DNA of 64,000 nt from Streptomyces althioticus (lineage in GTDB: Bacteria > Actinomycetota > Actinomycetes > Streptomycetales > Streptomycetaceae), in NCBI GenBank assembly GCA_014649355.1, contig BMSW01000019.1, positions 57,992 through 121,991 on the forward strand, written 5' to 3'. This document shows, piece by piece, positions 24,374 to 32,916 of this stretch. Every line of letters begins with the position of its first letter. Within the stretch, counting starts at the first letter, position 1. Both the position numbers and the translations under genes were made by a program. The notes below the pieces were generated by a model. It searched no databases and had not been told where the DNA came from. It was given only the letters and a program-made list of their open reading frames with translations.

Positions 24374-25021
24374 TCAGATGTCGAGCCGCTGCCCGGGCAC
24401 GATCACGTCGGGATCGTCGCCGATGACGTCCCGGTTGGCCGCGTACAGCCGTTGCCAGTCCGTCCCGTGCCGGGCGGCGATCCCGCTCAGCGTGTCACCG
24501 GGACGCACGACGCAGTCGCGGTGGGACGCACCCCGGTCCGGGCGGTCGGCGGTGCGCCCAGGGGCCGCCTCCCCCGTCTTCCGCTCCGTCGCGGCCGACT
24601 TCTGCCCGGCCCCTTGCGCGGGTGCCGCGTCCGCGGCCGGGGCGGGCCCCGATGCCCCGGCGCGGGCGCCGCAGACGGGCCAGGCGTTCCAGCCCTGGGC
24701 GCGCCGGACCTTGGCGGCGATCTCGATCTGCTGGACCTTGCTCGCGCGGTCGGCCGTCGGGGCGTACGCGGTGCCGCCGAAGGCGCGCCAGGTGGAGGCG
24801 GAGAACTGGAGCCCGCCGTAGTAGCCGTTGCCGGTGTTGATGTGCCAGTCGCCGCCGCTCTCGCACCGGGCGATGCGGTCCCACACCCCGTCGTCCGCGG
24901 CCGCCGCGCCGCCTGCGGCGGCGAGCAGTCCGAGCGGTGCGAGCAGGGCCGCACCGGCCAGGAAGGCCGCGGGACGCGCCCTGCGGGCGTGACGACGGGT
25001 GTTCTCGGCACATGCGGACAT
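24374..25021 (-). CDS. Secreted Rpf-type transglycosylase with LysM domain
   Basis: 215 residues. The signal peptide runs to about residue 42 (GGAAAADD). The Rpf (transglycosylase-like) domain at about 44-120 has catalytic Glu54 in WDRIARCESGGDW, then NTGNGYYGGLQFSASTWRAFGG and paired cysteines (Cys53 and the one in WPVCG). An Ala/Pro linker leads to a C-terminal LysM domain (about 168-215, VRPGDTLSGIAARHG...NRDVIG...VPGQRL) that binds peptidoglycan. It should cleave cell-wall glycan during germination or growth resumption. I searched the leader for the c-di-AMP (ydaO) riboswitch found upstream of some Streptomyces rpf genes and did not recognise it. Confidence 0.88.
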   Translation of the reverse strand: MSACAENTRRHARRARPAAFLAGAALLAPLGLLAAAGGAAAADDGVWDRIARCESGGDWHINTGNGYYGGLQFSASTWRAFGGTAYAPTADRASKVQQIEIAAKVRRAQGWNAWPVCGARAGASGPAPAADAAPAQGAGQKSAATERKTGEAAPGRTADRPDRGASHRDCVVRPGDTLSGIAARHGTDWQRLYAANRDVIGDDPDVIVPGQRLDI

Positions 25022-25565
25022 GGACGTCCTTCCCCGAGGACCCGGGCCTCCCCAGGCGGGACGCCGCCCGGCGCGTCACGGGACGCGCGGGCCGCGGCCG
25101 CCCCGTCCGCCGTCGGGGTCGTACGAGGATGGTGCGTCGGTGGTGCGGTCGGCGGACGTGCCCGAGCGGTGCTCGTTGCACACGGCGGAGGAATGTAAGG
25201 AGCCGCCCTTGCCCGGATCAACCAACGGCCCGACGTGCCTGGCCAGTTGGGACTTACCCGGGGTATCGGCGATTTTCGGCCACCCATTTCATTGCGCGAT
25301 TTCCGGATTTGTCGACCAGAGAACGGAGTGAGCTGTGAGGCACCTCACCCCATCAAACCCCTTGCCCCAGGGGCGAGTTGACGTTGAGTGCCGGATTCCG
25401 CACCTGCTGTGACCCTGCGCGCTGGATGGTTCGATTCCGTTCGCCGTAAGGCGTGACTCCCGCCACAGATCGCCCGTTGTCTTCTTCATGAGCCGGGGAC
25501 CCACCCGGACCACGGGCCGGGAGCCACCCGGCCTCGCCACGCACCGCATCCCGAGGGAGCCACCC
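25022..25565. other. Intergenic region, 544 bases
   Basis: Separates two divergent genes. It includes a purine-rich stretch (GGCGGAGGAATGTAAGGAG at 25183-25201) and a CCCCAGGGGCG fragment resembling half of the dispersed repeat (near 25366). A GGTTCGATTCC string (25428-25438) looks like a tRNA T-loop, but no cloverleaf can be drawn around it. No convincing gene. Confidence 0.5.
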
Positions 25566-26417
25566 GTGCCGCGCATGCTCGACGTCAGCGACGAGGTACG
25601 CGCCGAGATCGGCGACGAAGAAGCAGCCCGCCTGCTCGCCGGAGAGTCCGCCCCGGGCAGTTACGACTGCACCTCCTGCCGGACCCCGGGCGACTCGGAG
25701 CAGGAGCGCACCAGCACCGTCCTGTTCATCGGGGACGAGACCGCCGTGCTCGCCTTCGCCCACGCCACCTGCCTGCCCTCGCAGGTCGTCCAGGTCACCG
25801 AGGAACAGCTCCAGGGCGCCGTGCGGTCGATCGGCGCCGTGGGCGGGGAGCCCCCGCAGCAGGTTCAGCAGCCCGTCCCGCAGCCGTACCAGCCCCAGCA
25901 GCAGGCACAGCAGCAGGCGCAGCAGCCTCCGAACCTCGTGCCCGAGCAGGCCGTGCTGGGGGTGACCAGCGGGCTGGTGCTGATCCAGAACGAGCTGCAC
26001 CCGGCGCTCGTGGTCGAGCCGACCGCCCCCGTCGCCCGGCCCGGCACCCTCGGGTCCGGCGACGACTTCCTGCCGCTGCTGATCGAGCAGGGCTTCATGC
26101 CGATGACCGAACTGGCCGCGGTGCCGCCCGTGCTGCACGGGTGGTCGGTGCTGCTGGCGGCGGGGCAGCTGCACGCCGTGCTCCAGCCGAACCCGAACGG
26201 CGGCCGTCCGGTGGCCTGGTGGCAGGCGCACCAGCCGCTGCAGGTCACCGACGGGTGGCGGGCGGCGGCGAACAAGCACCAGCAGGTGCTGATGTTCGCC
26301 GCGCCGGTGGGGTCCGTGGGGCGTCAGCCCCGGGAGGATCTGATGCGGGACGCGCTGGACAAGGCCGCGGCCAACGGGAAGCTGGTGTCTGCGGCGTTGC
26401 CGCTCGCCGGGATCTGA
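25566..26417 (+). CDS. Uncharacterised protein with Gln/Pro-rich linker
   Basis: 283 residues of unknown function. An N-terminal domain (about 1-105) contains YDCTSCRTPGD and a later FAHATCLPS, i.e. three cysteines that could bind a metal. A Gln/Pro-rich linker (about 105-145, QQVQQPVPQPYQPQQQ and so on) follows. A second domain (about 150-283) includes VLGVTSGLVLIQNELHPALVVE and GRPVAWWQAHQPLQVTDGW. GTG at 25566 has GAGGGAG eight bases upstream; an ATG three codons later is possible. No membrane segment or signal. The linker joins two folded parts, suggesting an adaptor. Confidence 0.7.
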   Translation: MPRMLDVSDEVRAEIGDEEAARLLAGESAPGSYDCTSCRTPGDSEQERTSTVLFIGDETAVLAFAHATCLPSQVVQVTEEQLQGAVRSIGAVGGEPPQQVQQPVPQPYQPQQQAQQQAQQPPNLVPEQAVLGVTSGLVLIQNELHPALVVEPTAPVARPGTLGSGDDFLPLLIEQGFMPMTELAAVPPVLHGWSVLLAAGQLHAVLQPNPNGGRPVAWWQAHQPLQVTDGWRAAANKHQQVLMFAAPVGSVGRQPREDLMRDALDKAAANGKLVSAALPLAGI

Positions 26418-26430
26418 CGCGGGGCGTCGC

Positions 26431-26485
26431 GTGTCGTGCGTCGTGCGAGGTACGAGGTGCGTCGTGCGTCGTGCGTCGTGCGTCG
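26431..26485. repeat. Heptanucleotide tandem repeat (TCGTGCG)
   Basis: GTGCGTC units are repeated head to tail, interrupted once by GAGGTACGAG, just downstream of the uncharacterised gene ending at 26417. The array directly precedes the dispersed-repeat cluster at 26508. Unit number is likely variable between strains. Confidence 0.75.
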
Positions 26486-26507
26486 GCTGACGGTGCGTGG
26501 GGGCTGG

Positions 26508-26624
26508 TCGCGCAGTTCCCCGCGCCCCTGAGGGGGCGCTGACGGCTCGGCGCGGAGTTTCACGCGTCCCTGAGGGGCGCTGACGGGCTCGGCGCGCAGT
26601 TTCCCGCGCCCCTGAGGGGGCGCC
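26508..26624 (-). repeat. Three copies of the dispersed GC-rich repeat, inverse orientation
   Basis: Three units, at about 26508-26540, 26547-26581 and 26588-26624, resemble TCGCGCAGTTCCCCGCGCCC followed by CTGAGGGGGCGCT. They are the reverse complement of the repeats at 431-640. The second copy is degenerate. Period is about 40 bases. They fill the gap between two plus-strand genes. Confidence 0.85.
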
Positions 26625-26683
26625 GGCGCGCGAAAACTCGAGGTGGGCCGCATCCCTTGTGGCACGGGGTCGTTTGGAGATAC

Positions 26684-27058
26684 GTGCACGCATATGACGC
26701 TCCCCGCCGCCAGTCCCTCGCCTCGGTCCCCGCACCCGTGCGCCCGGCGCAGGACTCCCGGAGCGGCCACTCGGCCACGCCGATCTACGACGCTCTCTAC
26801 GCCGAGTACGTCAAGTCCTTCCGTACGCTGCCGGGCGACCGCAGCGGCGAGGAGGACTGGGGCTTCACCGCCTTCGGGAACATCCCGCACAGTACGGGCG
26901 CGTACCGTGACCACGGTCCCGGGTCGTTCGGCGCGTCCCTCGTCCGGCCCGCCGTGGAGCCGCCGCAGTGGCAGCGCGTGGGCCCGGTGGGACGCGGGAC
27001 CAACGAGATGCACCATGTGCCGGCCGGACTGCCCCCGGCCCCCCGCAGCGGCGTCTGA
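26684..27058 (+). CDS. Conserved-looking hypothetical protein (124 aa)
   Basis: 124 residues, no domain recognised. The central part YDALYAEYVKSFRTLPGDRSGEEDWGFTAFGNI is aromatic and acidic and looks folded. The ends are Pro/Ala-rich and probably disordered. GTG at 26684 has GGAG five bases upstream; an in-frame TTG at 26657 is the earliest alternative. A strong hairpin follows the stop, so it is a single-gene unit convergent with der. Confidence 0.65.
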   Translation: MHAYDAPRRQSLASVPAPVRPAQDSRSGHSATPIYDALYAEYVKSFRTLPGDRSGEEDWGFTAFGNIPHSTGAYRDHGPGSFGASLVRPAVEPPQWQRVGPVGRGTNEMHHVPAGLPPAPRSGV

Positions 27059-27068
27059 CGGACACGGC

Positions 27069-27102
27069 GAAGGGGCGGTCCCGCGATCGGGACCGCCCCT
27101 TC
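27069..27102. terminator. Bidirectional terminator before der
   Basis: Perfect 15-bp stem GAAGGGGCGGTCCCG / complement at 27069-27083 and 27088-27102, loop CGAT, between convergent stops at 27058 and 27114. Confidence 0.85.
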
Positions 27103-27113
27103 GTCATGCGCGA

Positions 27114-28604
27114 CTACTTCTTGCGCCCGCGCTTCTCCCGCACCCGCACCGAGATGTGGATCGGCGTGCCCTCGAAGCCGAACTCCTCACGCAGCCGGCG
27201 CTCGATGAAGCGCCGGTACCCCGCCTCGATGAAGCCGGAGGCGAACAGCACGAACCGCGGCGGCTTGGTGCCCGCCTGGGTGCCGAACAGGATGCGCGGC
27301 TGCTTGCCGCCCCGCACCGGGTGCGGGTGGGCGGCGACCAGCTCGCCCAGGAAGGCGTTCAGGCGGCCCGTCGGGACCCGGGTCTCCCAGCCCGCCAGCG
27401 CCGTCTCGATCGCCGGGACGAGCTTCTCCATGTGGCGGCCGGTGAGGGCCGAGACGTTCACCCGGGGCGCCCAGGCGACCTGGCCGAGCTCGGTCTCGAT
27501 CTCCCGCTCCAGGTAGTAGCGGCGCTCCTCGTCCAGGGTGTCCCACTTGTTGTACGCCAGGACGAGCGCGCGGCCCGCCTCGACGGCCATGGTGACGATG
27601 CGCTGGTCCTGCACCGAGATGGGTTCGGAGCCGTCGATCAGGACGACCGCCACCTCGGCCTTCTCGACGGCCGCGGCGGTGCGCAGCGAGGCGTAGTAGT
27701 CGGCGCCCTGCTGGAGGTGGACCCGCTTGCGGATGCCCGCCGTGTCGACGAACTTCCAGGTCTTGCCGCCGAGTTCGATGATCTCGTCGACCGGGTCACG
27801 GGTGGTGCCGGCGAGTTCGTTGACGACGACCCGCTCCTCGCCCGCGACCTTGTTGAGCAGGGAGGACTTGCCGACGTTGGGCCGGCCGATCAGGGCGATC
27901 CGGCGCGGACCGCCGAGGGCGGTGCCGAACCTCTGCGCCGGGGCCTCCGGCAGCGCCTCCAGGACCTTGTCCAGCATGTCGCCGGTGCCGCGGCCGTGCA
28001 GGGCGGACACGGGGTGCGGCTCGCCGAGGCCCAGGGACCACAGGTAGGACGCGTCGGCCTCGCCGCTCGGGCCGTCCACCTTGTTGGCGCACAGCACGAC
28101 CGGCTTGCCCGCCTTGCGCAGCAGACGGACGACGGCCTCGTCGGTGTCGGTGGCGCCGACCTTGGCGTCCACCACGAAGACGACCGCGTCGGCCGCCTCG
28201 ATGGCGTACTCGGCCTGGGCGGCGACGGAGGCGTCGATGCCGAGGACGTCCTGCTCCCAGCCGCCGGTGTCGACGACCTTGAAGCGGCGGCCCGCCCACT
28301 CGGCCTCGTAGGTGACGCGGTCACGGGTGACGCCCGGCTTGTCCTCGACGACCGCCTCACGGCGGCCGATGATCCGGTTCACCAGGGTCGACTTGCCGAC
28401 ATTGGGGCGGCCGACGACGGCGAGCACCGGGAGCGGGCCGTGGCCCGCCTCCTCGATGGCGCCCTCGACGTCCTCGAGGTCGAAGCCCTCCTCCGCGGCG
28501 AGCTCCATGAACTCCGCGAACTCGGCATCACCCAGCGCCCCGTGATCGTGCTCGTGCGCAGCGTCGTGCGCGTCCGAGCCGCCGGGCTCGATGTGGTCGT
28601 TCAT
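27114..28604 (-). CDS. der: Ribosome biogenesis GTPase Der (EngA)
   Basis: 496 residues with two tandem G domains. The first has P-loop GRPNVGKST (about 65-73), DTGGW and NKVD. The second has GRPNVGKSS, DTAGI and NKWD. A C-terminal KH-like domain ends REKRGRKK. The acidic N-terminal extension of about 55 residues is typical of actinobacterial Der. It assists maturation of the 50S subunit. It lies downstream of cmk and plsC on the same strand (75 bases after plsC), probably one operon. Confidence 0.95.
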   Translation of the reverse strand: MNDHIEPGGSDAHDAAHEHDHGALGDAEFAEFMELAAEEGFDLEDVEGAIEEAGHGPLPVLAVVGRPNVGKSTLVNRIIGRREAVVEDKPGVTRDRVTYEAEWAGRRFKVVDTGGWEQDVLGIDASVAAQAEYAIEAADAVVFVVDAKVGATDTDEAVVRLLRKAGKPVVLCANKVDGPSGEADASYLWSLGLGEPHPVSALHGRGTGDMLDKVLEALPEAPAQRFGTALGGPRRIALIGRPNVGKSSLLNKVAGEERVVVNELAGTTRDPVDEIIELGGKTWKFVDTAGIRKRVHLQQGADYYASLRTAAAVEKAEVAVVLIDGSEPISVQDQRIVTMAVEAGRALVLAYNKWDTLDEERRYYLEREIETELGQVAWAPRVNVSALTGRHMEKLVPAIETALAGWETRVPTGRLNAFLGELVAAHPHPVRGGKQPRILFGTQAGTKPPRFVLFASGFIEAGYRRFIERRLREEFGFEGTPIHISVRVREKRGRKK

Positions 28605-28679
28605 GAAGTCCGTACCTCGTCGTTCATCGTGGTGATCGGTGGAGCCCCGCGGGACGGAGATCCACTACTCAAGTGTCGC

Positions 28680-29327
28680 TCAGCGGCCGGTGAGACGCCT
28701 GGCGTTCTCCAGGTGCGCGGTGAGCTGCTTCTGGATGCGTGCCGTGGCCTCGTCGAGCGCCTTGCGCGTACGTCTCCCGCTGCCGTCGCCCGCGTCGAAC
28801 GGGTCGCCGAAGACGACGTCGACGCGGGAGCGCAGCGGGGGCAGTGCCTTTATCAACCGGCCGGGCCGGCCGGAACTTCCCAGGACGGCGACCGGCACGA
28901 TCGGCGCACCGCTGCGCACCGCGAAGTACGCGAGCCCGGCGCGGATCGAGGCGAAGTCGCCCTCGCCGCGGGTGCCCTCGGGAAAGATGCCGAGGACGCC
29001 GCCCTGTTCCAGCACGCCCAGCGCCCTGGCGATCGCCGTGCGGTCGGTGGAGTGCCGGTCGACCTTCACCTGGCCGATGCCGGTCAGGAACGGGTCGAGG
29101 GGGCCGACGAACGCCTCCTTCTTGATCAGGAAGTGCGTCGGCCGGGGCGCCACGCCCATGACCATCGGGCCGTCTATGTTGTGCGAGTGGTTCACCGCGA
29201 GGATCACCGGGCCGGACGCGGGGACCCGCCAGGAGCCCAGCACCCGCGGCTTCCACAGCCCGTACATCAGGCCGACGCCGATGCGCCGTCCGACCTCGGC
29301 GCCCCGCATCGAGGGAACGTCGGTCAC
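28680..29327 (-). CDS. 1-acyl-glycerol-3-phosphate acyltransferase (PlsC-like)
   Basis: 215 residues. The acyltransferase motifs are NHSHNID (HX4D catalytic pair), FPEGTRGEG (glycerophosphate binding) and PIVPVAVLG. It adds an acyl chain to lysophosphatidate at the membrane. The gene starts with GTG overlapping the cmk stop (GTGA), so it is translationally coupled to cytidylate kinase. That arrangement is common in actinobacteria. Alternative acceptors (other lysolipids) cannot be excluded. Confidence 0.88.
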   Translation of the reverse strand: MTDVPSMRGAEVGRRIGVGLMYGLWKPRVLGSWRVPASGPVILAVNHSHNIDGPMVMGVAPRPTHFLIKKEAFVGPLDPFLTGIGQVKVDRHSTDRTAIARALGVLEQGGVLGIFPEGTRGEGDFASIRAGLAYFAVRSGAPIVPVAVLGSSGRPGRLIKALPPLRSRVDVVFGDPFDAGDGSGRRTRKALDEATARIQKQLTAHLENARRLTGR

Positions 29328-30010
29328 TTCCCCGCCCGCTTCTCCTCGACGAGGGTGACCACGCACTCGATGACCTGCTGAAGGGTCAGGTCGGTGGTGT
29401 CCACCTCGACCGCGTCGTCGGCCTTGGCCAGCGGGGAGGTCTTGCGGCTGGAGTCGGCCGCGTCCCGCTTGATCAGGGCCTCGCGGGTGGTGTGCAGGTC
29501 GGCGCCCTTGAGCTCGCCGCTGCGGCGGGCGGCGCGGGCCTCCGGGGAGGCGGTGAGGAAGATCTTGAGGTCGGCGTCGGGCAGCACCGTGGTGCCGATG
29601 TCGCGGCCCTCGACGACGATGCCGGTGACGGCGGAGGCGGCGATGGCGCGCTGCAGCTCCGTGATCCGGGCGCGCACCTCGGGCACCGCGCTGACCGCGC
29701 TGACCTTGGAGGTGACGTCCTGCTCGCGGATCGGGCCGGAGACGTCCACGCCGTCGACGGTGATCGTCGGCCCCGTGGGGTCGGTGCCGGAGAGGATCTC
29801 GGGCTTGGCGGCCGCCGCGGCGATCGCGGACGGGTCCGCTATGTCGATGCCGTTGGTCACCATCCACCAGGTGATCGCCCGGTACTGGGCGCCGGTGTCC
29901 AGGTAGCTCAGGCCGAGCTGCGCCGCCACGGCCTTCGACGTGCTCGACTTGCCCGTGCCGGAGGGACCGTCGATGGCGACGATCACGGGCTTGGCGGCGC
30001 CGTTTTCCAC
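29324..30010 (-). CDS. cmk: Cytidylate kinase
   Basis: 228 residues with P-loop IDGPSGTGKSST (about 10-21), LDTGAQYRAITWW (CMP-binding), VEGRDIGTTVLPDADLKIFLTAS and an RRxGEL lid. It phosphorylates CMP/dCMP with ATP. The GTG at 30010 has GGAAGG upstream at usable distance; a longer frame to 30103 has no family similarity. It starts the cmk-plsC-der unit. The preceding tyrA has its own terminator. Confidence 0.95.
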   Translation of the reverse strand: MENGAAKPVIVAIDGPSGTGKSSTSKAVAAQLGLSYLDTGAQYRAITWWMVTNGIDIADPSAIAAAAAKPEILSGTDPTGPTITVDGVDVSGPIREQDVTSKVSAVSAVPEVRARITELQRAIAASAVTGIVVEGRDIGTTVLPDADLKIFLTASPEARAARRSGELKGADLHTTREALIKRDAADSSRKTSPLAKADDAVEVDTTDLTLQQVIECVVTLVEEKRAGK

Positions 30011-30112
30011 GGAGGAACACCTTCCTGGTGCGCTGGGGTGGGGTGTGCGGGACGTGGACACGCCCCGCACCAGATTACTGGCTCCCGGGAACCCCTCCGA
30101 CATGCGGACGCC

Positions 30113-30142
30113 CTCCCCGCCCGCGGGAGGGCGGGCGGGGAG
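30113..30142 (-). terminator. Terminator of aroH-tyrA
   Basis: Perfect 12-bp stem (CTCCCCGCCCGC with its complement), loop GGGAGG, 8-37 bases beyond the tyrA stop. It also separates tyrA from cmk. Confidence 0.75.
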
Positions 30143-30149
30143 ACGGGGC

Positions 30150-31235
30150 TCACTGCCGGATCGCCCAGCCCCGGTCCCGCAGCGCGGCCGTGAGGACGGG
30201 TGCGGCCTTGGGCTCGACCATGAGCTGGATGAGGCCGGCCTGCTGTCCGGTGGCGTGCTCGATGCGGACGTCCTCGATGTTGACCCCGGCCCGCTCGGCG
30301 TCGGCGAAGATGCGGGCGAGCTGGCCCGGCTGGTCGTCGATGAGCACGGCGACGGTGTCGTAGACGCGCGGGGCGGAGCCGTGCTTGCCGGGGACGCGGA
30401 CCTGGCCGGCGTTGCCGCGGCGCAGCACGTCCTCGATGCCGGTGACGCCCTCGCGGCGCTTGTGCTCGTCGGAGGACTCCAGGGCGCGCAGGGCGCGGAC
30501 GGTCTCCTCCAGGTCGGCGGCGACGTCGGTGAGCAGGTCGGCGACGGGTCCGGGGTTCGCGGAGAGGATGTCGATCCACATCCTCGGGTCGGAGGCGGCG
30601 ATCCGGGTCACGTCGCGGATGCCCTGCCCGCACAGCCGTACGGCGGCCTCGTCGGCGTTCTCCAGACGGGCGGCGACCATGCTGGACACCAGATGCGGCA
30701 TGTGGGAGACGAGGGCCACGGCGCGGTCGTGGGCGTCGGCGTCCATGACGACCGGTACGGCGCGGCAGTGCGACACGAGCTCCAGGGCGAGGTTGAGGAC
30801 CTCGGTGTCGGTGTCGCGGGTGGGGGTGAGCACCCAGGGGCGGCCCTCGAAGAGGTCGCCGGTGGCGGCCAGCGGGCCGGACTTCTCCCGCCCGGACATG
30901 GGGTGGGTGCCGATGTAGGGGGTGAGGTCGAGTCCGCGCGCCTGGAGCTCGCGGCGGGGGCCGCCCTTGACGCTGGCGACGTCGATGTAGCCGCGGGCGA
31001 CGCCGCGCCGCATCGCGTCGGCGAGCACGTCGGCGACGTGCGCGGGCGGGGCGGCGACGATCGCCAGGTCCACCGGCCCGTCCGGTGCCTCGTCGGTGCC
31101 GGCGCCGAGGGCGGCGGCGGTGCGGGCCTGCTCGGGGTCGTGGTCGGCGAGGTGGACGGCGACGCCCCGCCGGGACAGGGCGAGGGCGGCGGACGTGCCG
31201 ATCAGTCCGGTGCCGATGACGAGGGCGGTTCTCAC
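30150..31235 (-). CDS. tyrA: Prephenate dehydrogenase with ACT domain
   Basis: 361 residues. The Rossmann motif ALVIGTGLIGTSAALAL opens the protein. HPMSGREKSG (substrate binding, with the catalytic His earlier in the domain) and MPHLVSSMVAA follow. The C-terminal ACT domain (about 285-361, VAVLIDDQPGQLARIFADAERAGVNIEDV) provides tyrosine feedback. It converts prephenate to 4-hydroxyphenylpyruvate with NAD. The GTG start overlaps the aroH stop, so the two enzymes acting in sequence on chorismate and prephenate are co-translated. Confidence 0.93.
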   Translation of the reverse strand: MRTALVIGTGLIGTSAALALSRRGVAVHLADHDPEQARTAAALGAGTDEAPDGPVDLAIVAAPPAHVADVLADAMRRGVARGYIDVASVKGGPRRELQARGLDLTPYIGTHPMSGREKSGPLAATGDLFEGRPWVLTPTRDTDTEVLNLALELVSHCRAVPVVMDADAHDRAVALVSHMPHLVSSMVAARLENADEAAVRLCGQGIRDVTRIAASDPRMWIDILSANPGPVADLLTDVAADLEETVRALRALESSDEHKRREGVTGIEDVLRRGNAGQVRVPGKHGSAPRVYDTVAVLIDDQPGQLARIFADAERAGVNIEDVRIEHATGQQAGLIQLMVEPKAAPVLTAALRDRGWAIRQ

Positions 31236-31591
31236 TGGGCGATGTCCTTGCGGAGGGCGGCCGCGGCGCCGAGGTAGACGTGGTTGATGTCGGCACGGGG
31301 CCGGTCGGACTCGATGTGGGCGAGGAGGCGGACGACGCGGGGCATGGCGCCCTCGATGTCGAGTTCCTGCGCGCAGATGAGGGGCACGTCGGCGATGCCC
31401 AGCTTGCGGGCGGCGGCCGGGAAGTCGCAGTGCAGGTCGGGCGTGGCCGTGAACCAGATGCTGATCAGGTCGTCGGTGTGCAGGTCGTTGCGCTCCAGCA
31501 CCGCGGTGAGCAGGGCTCCCACCTGCTCCTCCATGTGTCCGGCCTCGTCCCGCTCCAACTGGACGGCCCCCCGGACCGCGCGTACCGCCAC
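31232..31591 (-). CDS. aroH: Chorismate mutase, AroH class
   Basis: 119 residues, the single-domain AroH fold of Bacillus-type chorismate mutase. The start VRAVRGAVQLERDE carries the active-site Arg. ELDIEGAMPRVVRLLAH has the conserved Glu and Arg, and NHVYLGAAAALRKD has the active-site Tyr and Arg. It rearranges chorismate to prephenate for the adjacent TyrA. GTG start with GAGGAG upstream. Confidence 0.93.
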   Translation of the reverse strand: MAVRAVRGAVQLERDEAGHMEEQVGALLTAVLERNDLHTDDLISIWFTATPDLHCDFPAAARKLGIADVPLICAQELDIEGAMPRVVRLLAHIESDRPRADINHVYLGAAAALRKDIAQ

Positions 31592-31783
31592 GACGATGCT
31601 CCTCGCTCACGTGCGTAAAGGCTGTTCGGTCGTCCAGCGTAGTCAGCCGCGGGCCGGACCGGTGCGGGGCGCCCGCCCGCTGAGACGGCCGGTATGCACC
31701 CAGGGTGACGTTTCGTCGGTATTGCTTCCTCTGTGCCGTTATCGGTGTCAGGATGCGGCGACGGCGATCCAGGGAGTGACGAG

Positions 31784-32200
31784 ATGACCACAGAGGCGAC
31801 GCGACGCACGGTCCTGTTCGTGTCGGGAGCGGTGGCGCTGACCGTGGGCTGCGGTGGGGAGGACGGCGGGACCGGCACGCCCTCGGACACCGCGGAAGGG
31901 GCCGGGTCGCCCGGGCAGGAGCTGCTGTCGGTCGCGGACGTGCCGGTGGGCGGGGGCAGGATCCTCGGGGCGGAGGAGATCGTGGTCACCCAGCCCGAGC
32001 AGGGCGAGTTCAAGGCCTTCTCGGCGATCTGCACGCATCAGAGGTGCCTGGTCTCCGAGGTCGCGGACGGCACGATCAACTGTCCCTGCCACGGCAGCCG
32101 CTTCCGCATCGCCGACGGCTCGGTGGAGCGGGGTCCGGCGACCCGGCCACTGCCCGAGGAGCGGATCATGGTGGACGGAAATACGGTTCGCCGGGCGTGA
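31784..32200 (+). CDS. Rieske [2Fe-2S] lipoprotein, Tat-exported
   Basis: 138 residues. A twin-arginine start (ATRRTVLFVSGAVALTVGC) ends in a lipobox LTVGC, so the mature protein would be an exported lipoprotein anchored at Cys23. The C-terminal Rieske domain has both cluster boxes, CTHQRC and CPCHGSRF, providing two Cys and two His ligands. It is too short to be a cytochrome bc1 subunit. Similar small Tat Rieske proteins occur widely in Streptomyces, with unknown electron partners. GGAG precedes the ATG. The next gene starts 23 bases after its stop. Confidence 0.88.
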   Translation: MTTEATRRTVLFVSGAVALTVGCGGEDGGTGTPSDTAEGAGSPGQELLSVADVPVGGGRILGAEEIVVTQPEQGEFKAFSAICTHQRCLVSEVADGTINCPCHGSRFRIADGSVERGPATRPLPEERIMVDGNTVRRA

Positions 32201-32222
32201 TCCGCCGCGTACGCTCCCGGGC

Positions 32223-32912
32223 ATGCGCCCCGAGAGCCTGGTGACGGACCACACCGTCTACGCCTGTGTCATGGGCTCGCGCGCCTTCGGCCTGGCCACG
32301 GAGGGCAGCGACACCGACCGCCGGGGCGTGTTCCTGGCGCCCACTCCCCTGTTCTGGCGTTTCGAGAAGCCGCCGACGCATGTGGAGGGGCCGGCGGAGG
32401 AGCAGTTCAGCTGGGAGCTGGAGCACTTCTGCGAGCTGGCGCTGCGCGGCAACCCGAACATCCTGGAGTGCCTGCACTCCCCGCTGGTCGAGTACGCCGA
32501 CGCCACCGGCCGCGAGCTGCTGGCGCTGCGCGACGCGTTCCTCTCCCGCAAGGTCCACGTGACCTTCGTCAGGTACGCCCACGGGCAGCGCCGGAAGCTG
32601 GACGCCGACGTCCGCACCCACGGCGCCCCGCGCTGGAAGCACGCCATGCACCTGCTCCGTCTGCTGACGAGCGCCCGCGACCTGCTGCGCACGGGTGTCC
32701 TCACGATCGACGTGGGCGACCGCCGCGAGCAGCTGCTGGAGGTGAAGCGCGGCGAGGTGCCGTGGACCGAGGTGGAGACCCGCATGAACCGCCTGACCGC
32801 CGAGGCCGAGGAGGCGGCGGCGCACAGCCCGCTCCCCGAGGAGCCGGACCGGCGGCGGGTGGAGGACTTCCTCGTCCGCACCCGCCGCGCCTCGGCCCTC
32901 CGGGCGGCGTAA
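32223..32912 (+). CDS. Predicted nucleotidyltransferase (YcgL/COG3541-like)
   Basis: 229 residues. The nucleotidyltransferase signature GSRAFGLATEGSDTDRRG (about 18-35) carries the metal-binding Asp pair of the pol-beta superfamily. The segment GNPNILECLHSP and the helical C-terminal part agree with the family. The reaction (transfer of a nucleotide to RNA, protein or antibiotic) is unknown. It follows the Rieske gene closely, suggesting co-transcription but not a shared function. Its stop is four bases from the convergent glycohydrolase stop. Confidence 0.8.
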   Translation: MRPESLVTDHTVYACVMGSRAFGLATEGSDTDRRGVFLAPTPLFWRFEKPPTHVEGPAEEQFSWELEHFCELALRGNPNILECLHSPLVEYADATGRELLALRDAFLSRKVHVTFVRYAHGQRRKLDADVRTHGAPRWKHAMHLLRLLTSARDLLRTGVLTIDVGDRREQLLEVKRGEVPWTEVETRMNRLTAEAEEAAAHSPLPEEPDRRRVEDFLVRTRRASALRAA

Positions 32913-32916
32913 CCGA

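Noticed and set aside
25022..25330. Possible c-di-AMP (ydaO) riboswitch upstream of the Rpf-type gene
   Set aside because: The conserved ydaO core strings seen before some Streptomyces rpf genes are not recognisable in this leader.
25400..25450. tRNA-like T-loop string GGTTCGATTCC
   Set aside because: No acceptor stem, D-arm or anticodon arm can be paired around it on either strand.
26431..26624. Repeat cluster as a CRISPR array
   Set aside because: Units are too short or degenerate, there are no unique spacers of constant length, and no cas genes are in the window.
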